A stretch of DNA of 64,000 nt. It comes from Streptomyces ipomoeae 91-03 (GTDB lineage: Bacteria; Actinomycetota; Actinomycetes; Streptomycetales; Streptomycetaceae). The stretch covers positions 31,771 to 95,770 of the forward strand of contig NZ_AEJC01000056.1 in NCBI RefSeq assembly GCF_000317595.1, given 5' to 3'. Both the position numbers and the translations under genes were made by a program. The notes under the pieces are model-generated. The model did not search any database. It saw only the letters and a program-made list of their open reading frames with translations, and was not told where the DNA came from. Of this stretch, positions 25,301 through 32,377 are shown piece by piece (position 1 is the first letter of the stretch; each line of letters begins with the position of its first letter).

Positions 25301-26380
25301 CAGCGCCTCGACCACCGCCTCGTGGTGACAGTCGGCGGCCTGGAGGACCATACGGCCGTTGTCGCTGTGCCAGGCGGCTCCGGCCACGGTCTCGCGGAGT
25401 TCGGCCAGGCCGACCGGATAGGGGATGCCCAGGTTCTCCACCAGGTCGTCCGGGAGCGCGGTGATGTCCAGTGCCCTGGCCCGGGCGACGGCCAGAAGCA
25501 CGGCAAGACGCCCCACGCGGACCTGCTGCGGCACTCCGATGCCGTCGGCGACGGACGCGACGGCATCGAGCCTGTCGAGACGCTCCGCTCGGCACATCTC
25601 CCCCAACGGCAACCGCAACCCGTAGAGCAGTTGCCCGGCCCGCCGCCGATGGAACAGCGCGCTCGACAAGGCATCCGGCAAGGGCAGTCGACCCACCAGA
25701 TCCGCGTACGCCGCCCAGTGGTCCTCGGTCCCCCGCAGCCCGTGGTCCACCCACTGGTGGAACAGCCACCAACCGATGTCGGACTCGGCGCCCGGCCGCT
25801 CCGGCAGTCCCAACGTGGCCCGGCGGACGAGGCGTTCGTAACCGCGGTCGAAGAATGTCTCGAATCCTTCGCGGTCTCCCCCGGCCCGTGTCAGCCGGAG
25901 GTCCGTGGGGTCCACAGAGAGCCGTGCGGTCGCGGTACGCATCCACAAGGTCTGGGACAGGTACGGGGCCAGGGTCAGGAGCAGGACCTCGGCGGGCTGG
26001 AAGTCCCAGTCGGGGGCGCCCTCCGCACACACCAACTGGCTGATCTGGCCGTGGAACCGGGTGGCGAAGGACCGGTCCCACCAAGGGTCGCCGGTCGACT
26101 CCCACTCCGCCTCGTCGTGCAGCGCGGCGAGCACGGTGGCGATGTCGCGAGCCGTGCCCTGGAGCAGCGACGCGTCCCTGCTCTCCGGTACACGCCGCCA
26201 GAGCGGGGAGTGCGCGACCTCACGCGTCCAAGCGTGAAGTCCTTCCGTGGGGGCGGCGTTGGGGGGCGCGGGCGCCGCGAAGTGATTGATCACCACCTGA
26301 TCCACGTCACGCGCCTGGAAGGCCGTGCCGTGGACCGTGGCGTCACTGATGCTGTTGTCCGTCCCGCCCCGCTCTGTCAC
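22307..26380 (-). CDS. Giant HSP90-like (GHKL) ATPase with amyloid-like N-terminal motif and tandem HTH-like repeats
   Basis: About 1357 residues. Residues 9-34 (NSISDATVHGTAFQARD, then VVINHF) resemble the RHIM-like bacterial amyloid signalling motif (BASS3 type) found at the N terminus of many actinobacterial NLR-like proteins. Residues about 40-420 are helical with no family I can name. Residues about 430-620 hold a GHKL ATPase: N box RELYQNALDACR (near 443), G1 DNGIGMGESE (near 497), G2 GIGVLSYFM and G3 GTTVRLYL. Residues about 880-1345 carry seven ~70-residue repeats, each with a core like LLWSAELTGLPVREVCRRLR then SYGLRV, resembling winged-HTH modules. Start: GTG 26380 lies 7 nt after TACGCT (leaderless layout); an in-frame ATG at 26413 is the alternative. 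The likely role is stress or conflict signalling; this is inferred. Confidence 0.75.
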   Translation of the reverse strand: MTERGGTDNSISDATVHGTAFQARDVDQVVINHFAAPAPPNAAPTEGLHAWTREVAHSPLWRRVPESRDASLLQGTARDIATVLAALHDEAEWESTGDPWWDRSFATRFHGQISQLVCAEGAPDWDFQPAEVLLLTLAPYLSQTLWMRTATARLSVDPTDLRLTRAGGDREGFETFFDRGYERLVRRATLGLPERPGAESDIGWWLFHQWVDHGLRGTEDHWAAYADLVGRLPLPDALSSALFHRRRAGQLLYGLRLPLGEMCRAERLDRLDAVASVADGIGVPQQVRVGRLAVLLAVARARALDITALPDDLVENLGIPYPVGLAELRETVAGAAWHSDNGRMVLQAADCHHEAVVEALRRHVDQVDLLLYDIRRAAGADETLAPLLALPQRASAEGVEAALGDDDRPKFESYSKFQVDPRRVQELLMGDQLYRSPGLAVRELYQNALDACRYRRARTAFLAAESGGGAPDDWKGRIRFEQGVGPDGRPYLLCEDNGIGMGESELSRVFARAGTRFTDLTDVRNERALWERAGIQMHPVSRFGIGVLSYFMIADEIEVITRRLGEDGATSEPCFKVAIHGPNHLFRIERSTERRQPGTTVRLYLRKGAPSCVTELIGLLGVAEFETTAEHGMRSARWPAGEYALRAGDTTAAVNAGGMRVPGPTAEDGVPAVIWCESGGGVLVDGIVTEPTRMTGVLAAEDAQDAEDDVVLRGAVVTLTGNRVPKLSVDRLQILSDISRDVEELLRMAVGELVASPSGLLSYQWVCEVARTHLKVADIVTEAAMAADVELRLDDGRAFRPSEVGCLPQDIGILVWNESGHPEHRLDHRFTVVRVADHVLLWRLLAHGAADQLVDVVPELADVGPLVPAFPSDGVLLAASEAQMARPAWILQTAALIGRTPRATAARAVELGVGALEPDRYPDGEPDPVDVALLGGGSQDDEYARLRRGGAWLSTRKPVPLRHFLHAYVDLGLSVAETAERMAVYGFDVSLAETIPNRPEKIDLLLLSQDGEGERRWLHGGHEVAPGHLLWSAELTGLPVREVCRRLRSYGLRVTDPPARQCAEDLRLLSRGLDAAPDWLDAGGTVIVAHVLKAARECRMTVDGVVSVLTAYGLRPPASPLTRLSDEDRRLLAHGLEGDDEHGWIVPESLPWAYVWGAANVLGLSPTAVVERLRALGVVCPLVLPETPTGLDEALLDDGLYLWRVLRTNDTGVSMQGLLATAYELSRPVTEVATRLESYGLNVPASGVWHLLDKRDPGVDLRLLSRDLSGTSIQEHLQYRSRRRLWLTPGDPVPLDHLCAASARFGITVPEAADRLRSLGIDVPAVEDTIRAAMAKLPRPYGGTTTASPTEPDSRKP

Positions 26381-26434
26381 ACCGTCAAGCGTAGAAGCAA
26401 CTCCCGTACCCATCAGGGGAAGCCGCCCCCAGGA

Positions 26435-27241
26435 TCAGCCGAACTGCACCGACCTCTTCGCCAACCCCATCCAGAAGCCGTCGATCACCGACTTCTGAGC
26501 GTCCAGTTCGCCGGAGGCCTCCGCCGCGCCCATCGTCACGAACAGCGGGGCGAAGTGTTCGGTGCGGGGGTGGGCCAGGTGGCCTGCCGGGGACTTGTGG
26601 AGGAAGTCCACGAGTGCGTCCCAGTCCTGGGATTCGAGGGCCTGGTGGCCCCAGGCGTCGAACTCCGCCGACCACGAGGGGATGCCGCCCCGGCGGAGGG
26701 CGGCCAGGTTGTGGGTGAAGAAGCCGGAGCCGACGATCAGGACGCCCTCGTCACGGAGGGGGGCCAGCTTGCGGCCGATCTCCATCAGCTTCAGGGGGTC
26801 CAGCGTCGGCATGGAGATCTGGAGGACCGGGATGTCGGCCTCCGGGTACATCTCGACCAGCGGGACGTACGCGCCGTGGTCCAGGCCTCGGTCGGGGATG
26901 TCCTGGACCGGGGTGCCGGGGGCGCGCAGCAGCTTGCGGACCGACTCCGCCAGTTCGGGGGCGCCCGGAGCGCCGTACTGGACCTTGTAGTAGTGCTCGG
27001 GGAAGCCCCAGAAGTCGTAGACCAACGGCACGGGGTCCACGGCGCCGAGGGCCAGCGGGGCCTCCTCCCAGTGGGCGGAGACCATCAGGATCGCCTTGGG
27101 GCGGGGCAGGGTCGCGGACCAGGCGGCCAGTTCGCCGGGCCAGATCGGGTCGTCGGCGAGCGGTGGGGCGCCGTGGCTCAGGTAGAGCGCCGGCATGCGC
27201 TCCACCGCGGGGCGCCCCTCGGTGACTGTGGCGGCGGACAT
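26435..27241 (-). CDS. DODA-type extradiol ring-cleavage dioxygenase (LigB family)
   Basis: 268 residues, single-domain class III extradiol dioxygenase, like 4,5-DOPA dioxygenase/YgiD. PALYLSHGAPPL, then ILMVSAHWEE and GLDHGAYVPL provide the His residues that bind the metal. GSGFFTHNL and SPAGHLAHPRTEHFAPLFV complete the signature. It opens catechol-type rings with O2. Cytosolic. Divergent from a MarR regulator across a 342-nt region with palindromes. Substrate unknown; similar pairs often respond to phenolics or quinones. Confidence 0.92.
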   Translation of the reverse strand: MSAATVTEGRPAVERMPALYLSHGAPPLADDPIWPGELAAWSATLPRPKAILMVSAHWEEAPLALGAVDPVPLVYDFWGFPEHYYKVQYGAPGAPELAESVRKLLRAPGTPVQDIPDRGLDHGAYVPLVEMYPEADIPVLQISMPTLDPLKLMEIGRKLAPLRDEGVLIVGSGFFTHNLAALRRGGIPSWSAEFDAWGHQALESQDWDALVDFLHKSPAGHLAHPRTEHFAPLFVTMGAAEASGELDAQKSVIDGFWMGLAKRSVQFG

Positions 27242-27340
27242 CAGGGTGACTCCCTAGACACTCGCGACCGGCAGAGCCCGCAGGGCGTGGAGCACTCCTG
27301 CCGTATGGGTGCGTAGATCGCGTACGACATATACATCGCA

Positions 27341-27362
27341 TGCATCACATACATGTGATGCA
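27341..27362. promoter_or_regulatory. 22-bp palindrome upstream of the dioxygenase gene
   Basis: TGCATCACAT-AC-ATGTGATGCA, a perfect 10-bp inverted repeat about 100 nt upstream of the dioxygenase start, within an A/T-richer stretch (27320-27380) holding further CATGC/GCATG pieces. A likely site for the divergent MarR protein. Confidence 0.6.
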
Positions 27363-27504
27363 CCACATGCGGGATGCATATGCCTCAGCGGGCACTGCGG
27401 TCGCTTCAGACTGTTTGGTTTCTTCTGCCTCTTCGGCTTCTTCAGGCTTCTTCGTGCACATCAGCGCCTTTCAGGCGCTTGAGACCTCTCTCGACTCCCC
27501 AGTA

Positions 27505-27518
27505 ATTGAAGTCTCAAT
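27505..27518. promoter_or_regulatory. Second palindrome before the MarR gene
   Basis: ATTGA-AGTC-TCAAT, followed immediately by an overlapping CAATA-TT-TATTG (27515-27526). The 27480-27565 segment is markedly A/T-rich. MarR proteins often bind TTGA-N-TCAA sites, so this may be the autoregulatory operator. Confidence 0.45.
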
Positions 27519-27583
27519 ATTTATTGCTTCACCATACATCTCTATAGTTCAAAATTCAAGAAGGGTACTCGTACAGTGGGTGT

Positions 27584-28114
27584 ATGAACACCGCATCCGA
27601 CACGGCAACCGACACGGCCCCAGACATCGACGAGCCCCGCTGGCTCACCGAGGACGAGCAGCGGACCTGGCTGGCGTACGTGGACGCCACGACCCTTCTG
27701 GAGGACCATCTCGACCGGCAGTTGCAGCGCGACGCGGGCATGCCGCACCTCTACTACCACCTACTGGTGGTGCTGTCCGCGGCACCGCATCGGCGGCTGC
27801 GGATGACCGAGCTGGCGATGCACACCAAGATCACGCGCTCTCGGCTCTCGCACGCCGTGGCGCGGCTGGAGAAGAACGGGTGGGTGCGGCGCGAGGACTG
27901 TCCTTCGGACAAGCGGGGACAGTTCGCGGTGCTCACGGACGGGGGGCAGGAGATTCTGGCCAAGAGCGCGCCGGGGCATGTGGCCGCCGTACGGCAGGCG
28001 ATGTTCGACCGGCTCACGCCGGAACAGCAGAAGTCCCTCGGCGAGATCATGGGGATCATCGCCGAGGGACTTCAGCCGAAGGAGGCGGGGGCCGATCTGC
28101 CGTGGCTGCGGTAG
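27584..28114 (+). CDS. MarR family transcriptional regulator
   Basis: 176 residues, winged helix. The recognition helix region is RRLRMTELAMHTKITRSRLSHAVARL (quoted from MTELAMHTKITRSRLSHAV). The wing is GWVRREDCPSDKRGQFAVLTD, matching the MarR D-x-R-G motif. The N-terminal 20 residues are Asp/Thr-rich. Probably represses the divergent extradiol dioxygenase gene and itself, released by a phenolic ligand or oxidation; this is inferred from position. ATG at 27584. Confidence 0.92.
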   Translation: MNTASDTATDTAPDIDEPRWLTEDEQRTWLAYVDATTLLEDHLDRQLQRDAGMPHLYYHLLVVLSAAPHRRLRMTELAMHTKITRSRLSHAVARLEKNGWVRREDCPSDKRGQFAVLTDGGQEILAKSAPGHVAAVRQAMFDRLTPEQQKSLGEIMGIIAEGLQPKEAGADLPWLR

Positions 28115-28127
28115 CGCTCCGCTCCGG

Positions 28128-28203
28128 TGGGCCGTGGGGCGCCGTGGGACTGCCCGTTGTCCGCAGCCGCGGGTCGTTCGTGGCTGGTCGCACAGTTCCC
28201 CGC
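28128..28203 (+). repeat. Dispersed Streptomyces intergenic repeat
   Basis: The stretch around TGGCTGGTCGCACAGTTCCC and CGCGCCCCTC is a sequence I recognise from many intergenic sites in Streptomyces genomes, usually next to a hairpin as here. Copy number cannot be judged from one window. Confidence 0.6.
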
Positions 28204-28240
28204 GCCCCTCTTTGTCGGGTTTCGTCCTTCAAAGAGGGGC
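28204..28240. terminator. Bidirectional hairpin between MarR and MFS genes
   Basis: GCCCCTCTTTG, a 15-nt loop, then CAAAGAGGGGC: a perfect 11-bp stem between convergent genes, with a T run on one side and an A run on the other. Confidence 0.75.
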
Positions 28241-28273
28241 GGCGCCGCTTCGCCCCTTCAAAGAGGTCTGCCG

Positions 28274-29821
28274 TCAGTGGGCCACCACCGGCACCCTGAC
28301 CTCGTCCACCGCACCCTCCGTCTCGCCCGTCCCGGAGGGTGACGTCATGTCCGGCTTACCCGTGTTGACGAAGGTGAAGGCGATGGTGGCGGAGAAGGCG
28401 AGGATGGCTACGGCGAACCAGATGGCGTTGGTGTAGCCGTGGACCATGCCCTGGAGTTCGACGAGTTGGGCGGCCGGCTTGGAGGTGGCCGTGGCGATGT
28501 GGTCCTTGATGTAGGCGGTCGTCGCGGACGCGGCGACCGTGTTCAGCAGGGCCGTACCGATCGCGCCGCCCACCTGCTGGGAGGTGTTGACCATCGCCGA
28601 GGCGACGCCCGCGTCACGCGGCTCCACCCCATACGTGGCCAGGGACATCGCCGGCATGAACGCCGTACCCATGCCGAGGCCGAGCAGGAGCTGGGCCGGG
28701 AGCAGCAGACCGACGTACGAGGAGTCGACCTCCATCTGGGTGAGCAGGAGCATGCCCACGCCGGCCACCAGGAAGCCCGGTGCCATCAGCAGGCGCGGTG
28801 CCACCCGGGTCATCAGGCGGGTGCCGATCTGGGTGGAGCCGATGATCATGCCCGTGATCATGGGGAGGAAGGCGAAGCCGGTCGTGACCGGGGAGTAGCC
28901 CTTCACGATCTGCAGGTAGTAGGTCAGGAAGAGGAACAGGCCGAACATCGCGATGATCGCCAGGCCGAGGGAGAGGTACACGCCGCCGCGGTTCCGCTCG
29001 GTGATCACGCGCAGTGGCAGCAGCGGGGCCTTGACCTTGGACTCGACGAGCGCGAAGGCCGCGAGGAGTACGGCGGAGGCGATGAACAGGGCGATGGTCA
29101 GACCGTCGCCCCAGCCCTCGGACTCGGCCCGGGTGAAGCCGTAGACCAGCGAGACCAGGCCCAGGGTGGACAGGATGACACCGGGGATGTCCAGCGGGGA
29201 GCGGTTGCGGCCGCCCTCCGGCTCACGGATGACGAAGTACGCGCCGGCCGCCGCGATCACCGCGAACGGGATGTTGACGAAGAAGGTCCAGCGCCAGTCC
29301 AGGTACTCGGTCAGGAAGCCGCCGAGGATCAGGCCGACGGCGCCGCCGCCGCCCGCGATCGCGCCGTAGATGCCGAACGCCTTCGCGCGCTCCTTGGCGT
29401 CCGTGAACATCACGGCGAGCAGGGAGAGCGCGGCGGGCGCGAGCAGCGCGCCGAAGGCGCCCTGGAGCGCGCGGGCGCCCAGCATCATCGCCTCACCGGT
29501 GGCCGCGCCGCCCAGCGCGGACGCACCGGCGAAGCCGACCAGACCGGTGACGAAGGTCCGCTTGCGGCCCCACAGGTCGGAGATACGGCCACCGAAGAGC
29601 AGCAGACCGCCGAAGGCCAGCGCGTACGCCGTGATGACCCACTGACGGTTGCCGTCGGATATCCCCAGGTCCTGCTGGGCGGACGGGAGAGCGATGTTCA
29701 CGATGGTCGCGTCGAGCACGACCATCAGCTGGGCGAGCGCGATGAAGACGAGCGCTTTCCAGCGGTTCGAGTGCGAGTCGTCCACTGACGGCTCGGCGAC
29801 GCGTCGGGCTGTTTCAGACAT
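28274..29821 (-). CDS. DHA2 family MFS drug exporter
   Basis: 515 residues, 14 transmembrane helices. Helix 1 VVLDATIVNIALPSAQQDLG is the typical DHA2 motif C context, and GGRISDLWGRKRTF is the 2-3 loop signature. GAIAGGGGAVGLILGGFLTE is motif C of antiporters. ATG at 29821 with GGAG about 10 nt upstream. Downstream of a TetR gene on the same strand; the spacer carries a tandem 13-bp repeat array. Probably pumps out a toxic compound sensed by that TetR. Confidence 0.9.
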   Translation of the reverse strand: MSETARRVAEPSVDDSHSNRWKALVFIALAQLMVVLDATIVNIALPSAQQDLGISDGNRQWVITAYALAFGGLLLFGGRISDLWGRKRTFVTGLVGFAGASALGGAATGEAMMLGARALQGAFGALLAPAALSLLAVMFTDAKERAKAFGIYGAIAGGGGAVGLILGGFLTEYLDWRWTFFVNIPFAVIAAAGAYFVIREPEGGRNRSPLDIPGVILSTLGLVSLVYGFTRAESEGWGDGLTIALFIASAVLLAAFALVESKVKAPLLPLRVITERNRGGVYLSLGLAIIAMFGLFLFLTYYLQIVKGYSPVTTGFAFLPMITGMIIGSTQIGTRLMTRVAPRLLMAPGFLVAGVGMLLLTQMEVDSSYVGLLLPAQLLLGLGMGTAFMPAMSLATYGVEPRDAGVASAMVNTSQQVGGAIGTALLNTVAASATTAYIKDHIATATSKPAAQLVELQGMVHGYTNAIWFAVAILAFSATIAFTFVNTGKPDMTSPSGTGETEGAVDEVRVPVVAH

Positions 29822-29845
29822 GGGGGTACCCACTCCGGGACTTCG

Positions 29846-29936
29846 TGACGGAAAGATCAGTACGGAAAGACCGGTACGGAAGGTCGGTAAGGAAGGTCGG
29901 TACGGAAGGCAAGAAAGGTCCGTACGGAAATATCAG
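29846..29936 (-). repeat. Tandem repeats of TACGGAAGGTCGG type
   Basis: Six imperfect units of about 13-22 bp, each with a (T/G)ACGGAA or TAAGGAA core, e.g. TACGGAAAGACCGG, TACGGAAGGTCGG and TAAGGAAGGTCGG. They lie directly upstream of the MFS start and end 105 nt before the TetR stop. Confidence 0.65.
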
Positions 29937-30041
29937 TGCTTGGCGGCAGAAAAAGGGTGTCGTGAGGTACGGCGCGTCATCCTTGACGGCCGGAGGTCTG
30001 TGTCGTGAGTGGTGGCTCTCGGGGCGTCGCCGACCGGTTGG

Positions 30042-30686
30042 TCAGGCCTGACGCAGGTCCTCCATGGTCGGAGGCGTGCCGGGCAGGCCGGAGGGCGCCG
30101 GGGACCGCAGGCCGTCGAGGAACAGTTGCAGCGTGCGGTGCAGATAGCGGTCGGCGCCCGTGCACTGGGTGCCGGCCGGGGGCCTGCTGAGCTGGCTGAC
30201 GGCGAGCATCATGTCGCCGACGCCGACGTCGGCGCGGAGCTGTCCGGCCCGCCGGGCGCGGTCCATGACCTCGTCGATCAGGTCCTCCAGCCGTTCACGC
30301 GCCGCCTCCAGGTCGGGGTGGTGCTTGTCGAACGTGCTCTGGACCATCGGGCAGAGCGCGGCGATCCGCTCGGCGGCGGCGGTGTGCGCGAACCGCGACA
30401 GCGCCTCGAAGGCGTCGCCGGTCTCGGTCAGCGCGGCCTCGGCCGCGCGCGCCGTACGGTCCATGACCGAGCAGACGACCTCCCGGACCAGTGCGTCGCG
30501 GTCCGGGAAGTTGCGGTACACCGTGGCGTTGCCGACGCCGGCCCGGCGGGCGATCTCGTCGAGCGGCACCTCGGGGCCGAACTCCACGAACATCTCCCGG
30601 GCGGCGGTGACGATCCGCTCCCGGTTGCGCAGGGCGTCGGCCCGCGGACGGGGCGCCTTGCGCTGAACGGGGGTGGCGGTCTGCAC
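30042..30686 (-). CDS. TetR family transcriptional regulator
   Basis: 214 residues. The N-terminal HTH (residues 18-65) includes RERIVTAAREMFVEFGPEVP, then LDEIARRAGVGNATVYRNFPDRDALV. The C-terminal half is a SBP_bac-type TetR_C domain common in Streptomyces, lacking obvious ligand signatures. ATG at 30686. Precedes the MFS gene on the same strand and is itself preceded by two 17-bp palindromes, so it probably represses both itself and the exporter. Confidence 0.9.
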   Translation of the reverse strand: MQTATPVQRKAPRPRADALRNRERIVTAAREMFVEFGPEVPLDEIARRAGVGNATVYRNFPDRDALVREVVCSVMDRTARAAEAALTETGDAFEALSRFAHTAAAERIAALCPMVQSTFDKHHPDLEAARERLEDLIDEVMDRARRAGQLRADVGVGDMMLAVSQLSRPPAGTQCTGADRYLHRTLQLFLDGLRSPAPSGLPGTPPTMEDLRQA

Positions 30687-30711
30687 GGCGTACTCCTTGA
30701 GAGTGATTATC

Positions 30712-30728
30712 CGGGGATGGAGTCCCCG
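30712..30728. promoter_or_regulatory. TetR operator candidate, site 1
   Basis: CGGGGA-TGGAG-TCCCCG, 26 nt upstream of the TetR start codon. The same arms and spacer length recur 40 bp away in opposite orientation, with shared flanks TTATC...GTTT. Confidence 0.6.
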
Positions 30729-30751
30729 TTTCGCTCGGACATCTGGCTAAA

Positions 30752-30768
30752 CGGGGAAGTGATCCCCG
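30752..30768. promoter_or_regulatory. TetR operator candidate, site 2
   Basis: CGGGGA-AGTGA-TCCCCG, flanked by AAA on the left and GTTAT on the right, the mirror of site 1. Centre-to-centre distance is 40 bp, close to four helical turns. Confidence 0.6.
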
Positions 30769-30956
30769 GTTATTTCCCGCCGCCGAAGAGATTCTCTGTG
30801 ACCTGAGTCACTGGCTCTCCCGGGGGCGCCGTCATCTGAAGGTGAAAACACACGTTCGGCCCTTGCCAGCGCGCGTCCCCGCACCCCCCGGCCCAGGGTG
30901 ATCGAGAGGGCGCAGCCTCCTCACGGGCGGCTGCCGTGACGCGAAGGGAACCCTGC

Positions 30957-32255
30957 ATGCAGCAGCCGGACCCGCGCTCATCGTCCGTACGGCGCCGGAT
31001 ATGCCCGCGCCGCGTCGTCGGGCTCGCCTCGGTCACCGTTCTCACGCTCGCGGTCAGCACCTCCGCCGGCAGCGGGCACCTCATGGCGGGGACGACGACG
31101 GCCGCGGGCGCCACGGCCGTGGCCCGCGGTTCGGCGCTCGGTCCCTGCCTGCTCCGCAGCCAGGTCGGCGTCCAGATGTCGGAGGGCATACCGACCCCGC
31201 CCGGCTACTCCCGTTCCACCGGCACGGTCCGCGCCCTCAACCTGATGATCGACTTCTCCGACACACCCGGCGAGGGCAGCGCGATGGACCGCTTCGCGGA
31301 GTTCGCGCCGCAGACCCGGAAGTGGTTCAGGACCAGTTCGTACGGCCGCCTCGACTACCGTCCCGAGGCCCCGGTCACCGAGTGGCTGCGGATGCCCAGG
31401 CCCTTCCGCGCGTACGACATCCAGCGCGGCGCCCCCTTCGAACCCGGCTACCGCCGTCTCGTCGAGGACCTGGTGCGGGTCGCCGACCCGCTCGTCGACT
31501 TCCGGACGTACGACCTCGTCAACGTCCTCATGACCCCGAACGCCGGACCCTCCGCCCTCGACACGGTCCTGTCCGTCACCTTCGCGGGCAACCGGGAGGC
31601 GCCGATCGCCGACGGGGTCCCGATCTCCAACGCGTCGTTCGTCTACAGCCGCCAGGACGACGGGTCCGGCTCCTACGCCGAGACCGGCTACCGCGTCCTT
31701 CCCCACGAGAACAGCCATTCCTTCGGACTGCCCGACCTCTACACCCACGAGGGCGGGGGCGCGGTCGGGCACTGGGACATCATGAGCGAGGACTGGGGCG
31801 TCGACAACGATCTCCTCGGCTGGCACAAGTGGAAGCTCGGCTGGCTCGACTCGGCCCAGGTCGGCTGCGTGGCCGCCCGCGGGAGCGTCGAGTACACGCT
31901 GACCCCGCTGGCCGAACCCGGCGGCGGGAAGCTGGTCGTCGTCCCCCTCACCTCCCGTACCGCGTACGCGTTCGAACTGCGCACCCGGGCCGGGAACGAC
32001 GACGCCGTGTGCCGTCCCGGCGTGCTGGTCTACCGGGTCGACGTCGGCATCGAGACCGGGCACGGGCCCATCAGGGTGTACGACTCCCGTCGGGACAGCG
32101 GAGGGTGCACCCGCAGCCCCAACGTCCACGCCGAGTTGTCGGATGCGCCGCTCGTCCTCGGGGAGACCTTCAGGGACCTCAGGTCGGGAGTCGCGATCAC
32201 GGTGACGGGGACGGATGTCGCGGGGAATCACCGGGTGCGGGTCACCAGGCAGTGA
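30957..32255 (+). CDS. Secreted M6 family metalloprotease
   Basis: 432 residues. An Arg-rich N terminus and hydrophobic core (about residues 20-45) form a signal peptide. The zinc site is HENSHSFGLPDLY near residue 245: HExxH with the downstream G-x-x-D of the metzincin-like M6 (immune inhibitor A) family. VGHWDIMSEDWGV follows, with the family's W-D-I-M Met-turn. The C-terminal ~150 residues form beta-rich domains. Probably degrades proteins outside the cell. I use ATG 30957 with AAGGGA 7 nt upstream rather than the GTG at 30936. Confidence 0.9.
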   Translation: MQQPDPRSSSVRRRICPRRVVGLASVTVLTLAVSTSAGSGHLMAGTTTAAGATAVARGSALGPCLLRSQVGVQMSEGIPTPPGYSRSTGTVRALNLMIDFSDTPGEGSAMDRFAEFAPQTRKWFRTSSYGRLDYRPEAPVTEWLRMPRPFRAYDIQRGAPFEPGYRRLVEDLVRVADPLVDFRTYDLVNVLMTPNAGPSALDTVLSVTFAGNREAPIADGVPISNASFVYSRQDDGSGSYAETGYRVLPHENSHSFGLPDLYTHEGGGAVGHWDIMSEDWGVDNDLLGWHKWKLGWLDSAQVGCVAARGSVEYTLTPLAEPGGGKLVVVPLTSRTAYAFELRTRAGNDDAVCRPGVLVYRVDVGIETGHGPIRVYDSRRDSGGCTRSPNVHAELSDAPLVLGETFRDLRSGVAITVTGTDVAGNHRVRVTRQ

Positions 32256-32365
32256 GTGTGGTCGGGGACGAAAGCACGGGAGCAACCGCACACGACCCGC
32301 GCCCGCGACGCACCCCCGCCCCCGAGCTCTGAGGCACCCGGCTCAGCGGCGCGGCTGGGCCGCAT

Positions 32366-32371
32366 TACCGT
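32366..32371 (+). promoter_or_regulatory. -10 box of a leaderless transcript (IclR-type gene)
   Basis: TACCGT 6 nt before ATG 32378 and no ribosome binding site, suggesting a leaderless mRNA. Confidence 0.5.
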
Positions 32372-32377
32372 GAGCCC

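Noticed and set aside
24488..27316. A very long open frame on the plus strand opposite the HSP90-like ATPase and the dioxygenase genes
   Set aside because: It is a mirror of GC-rich coding on the other strand, with Gln/Val/Gly/Arg-biased translation and no domain; the minus-strand proteins have clear motifs.
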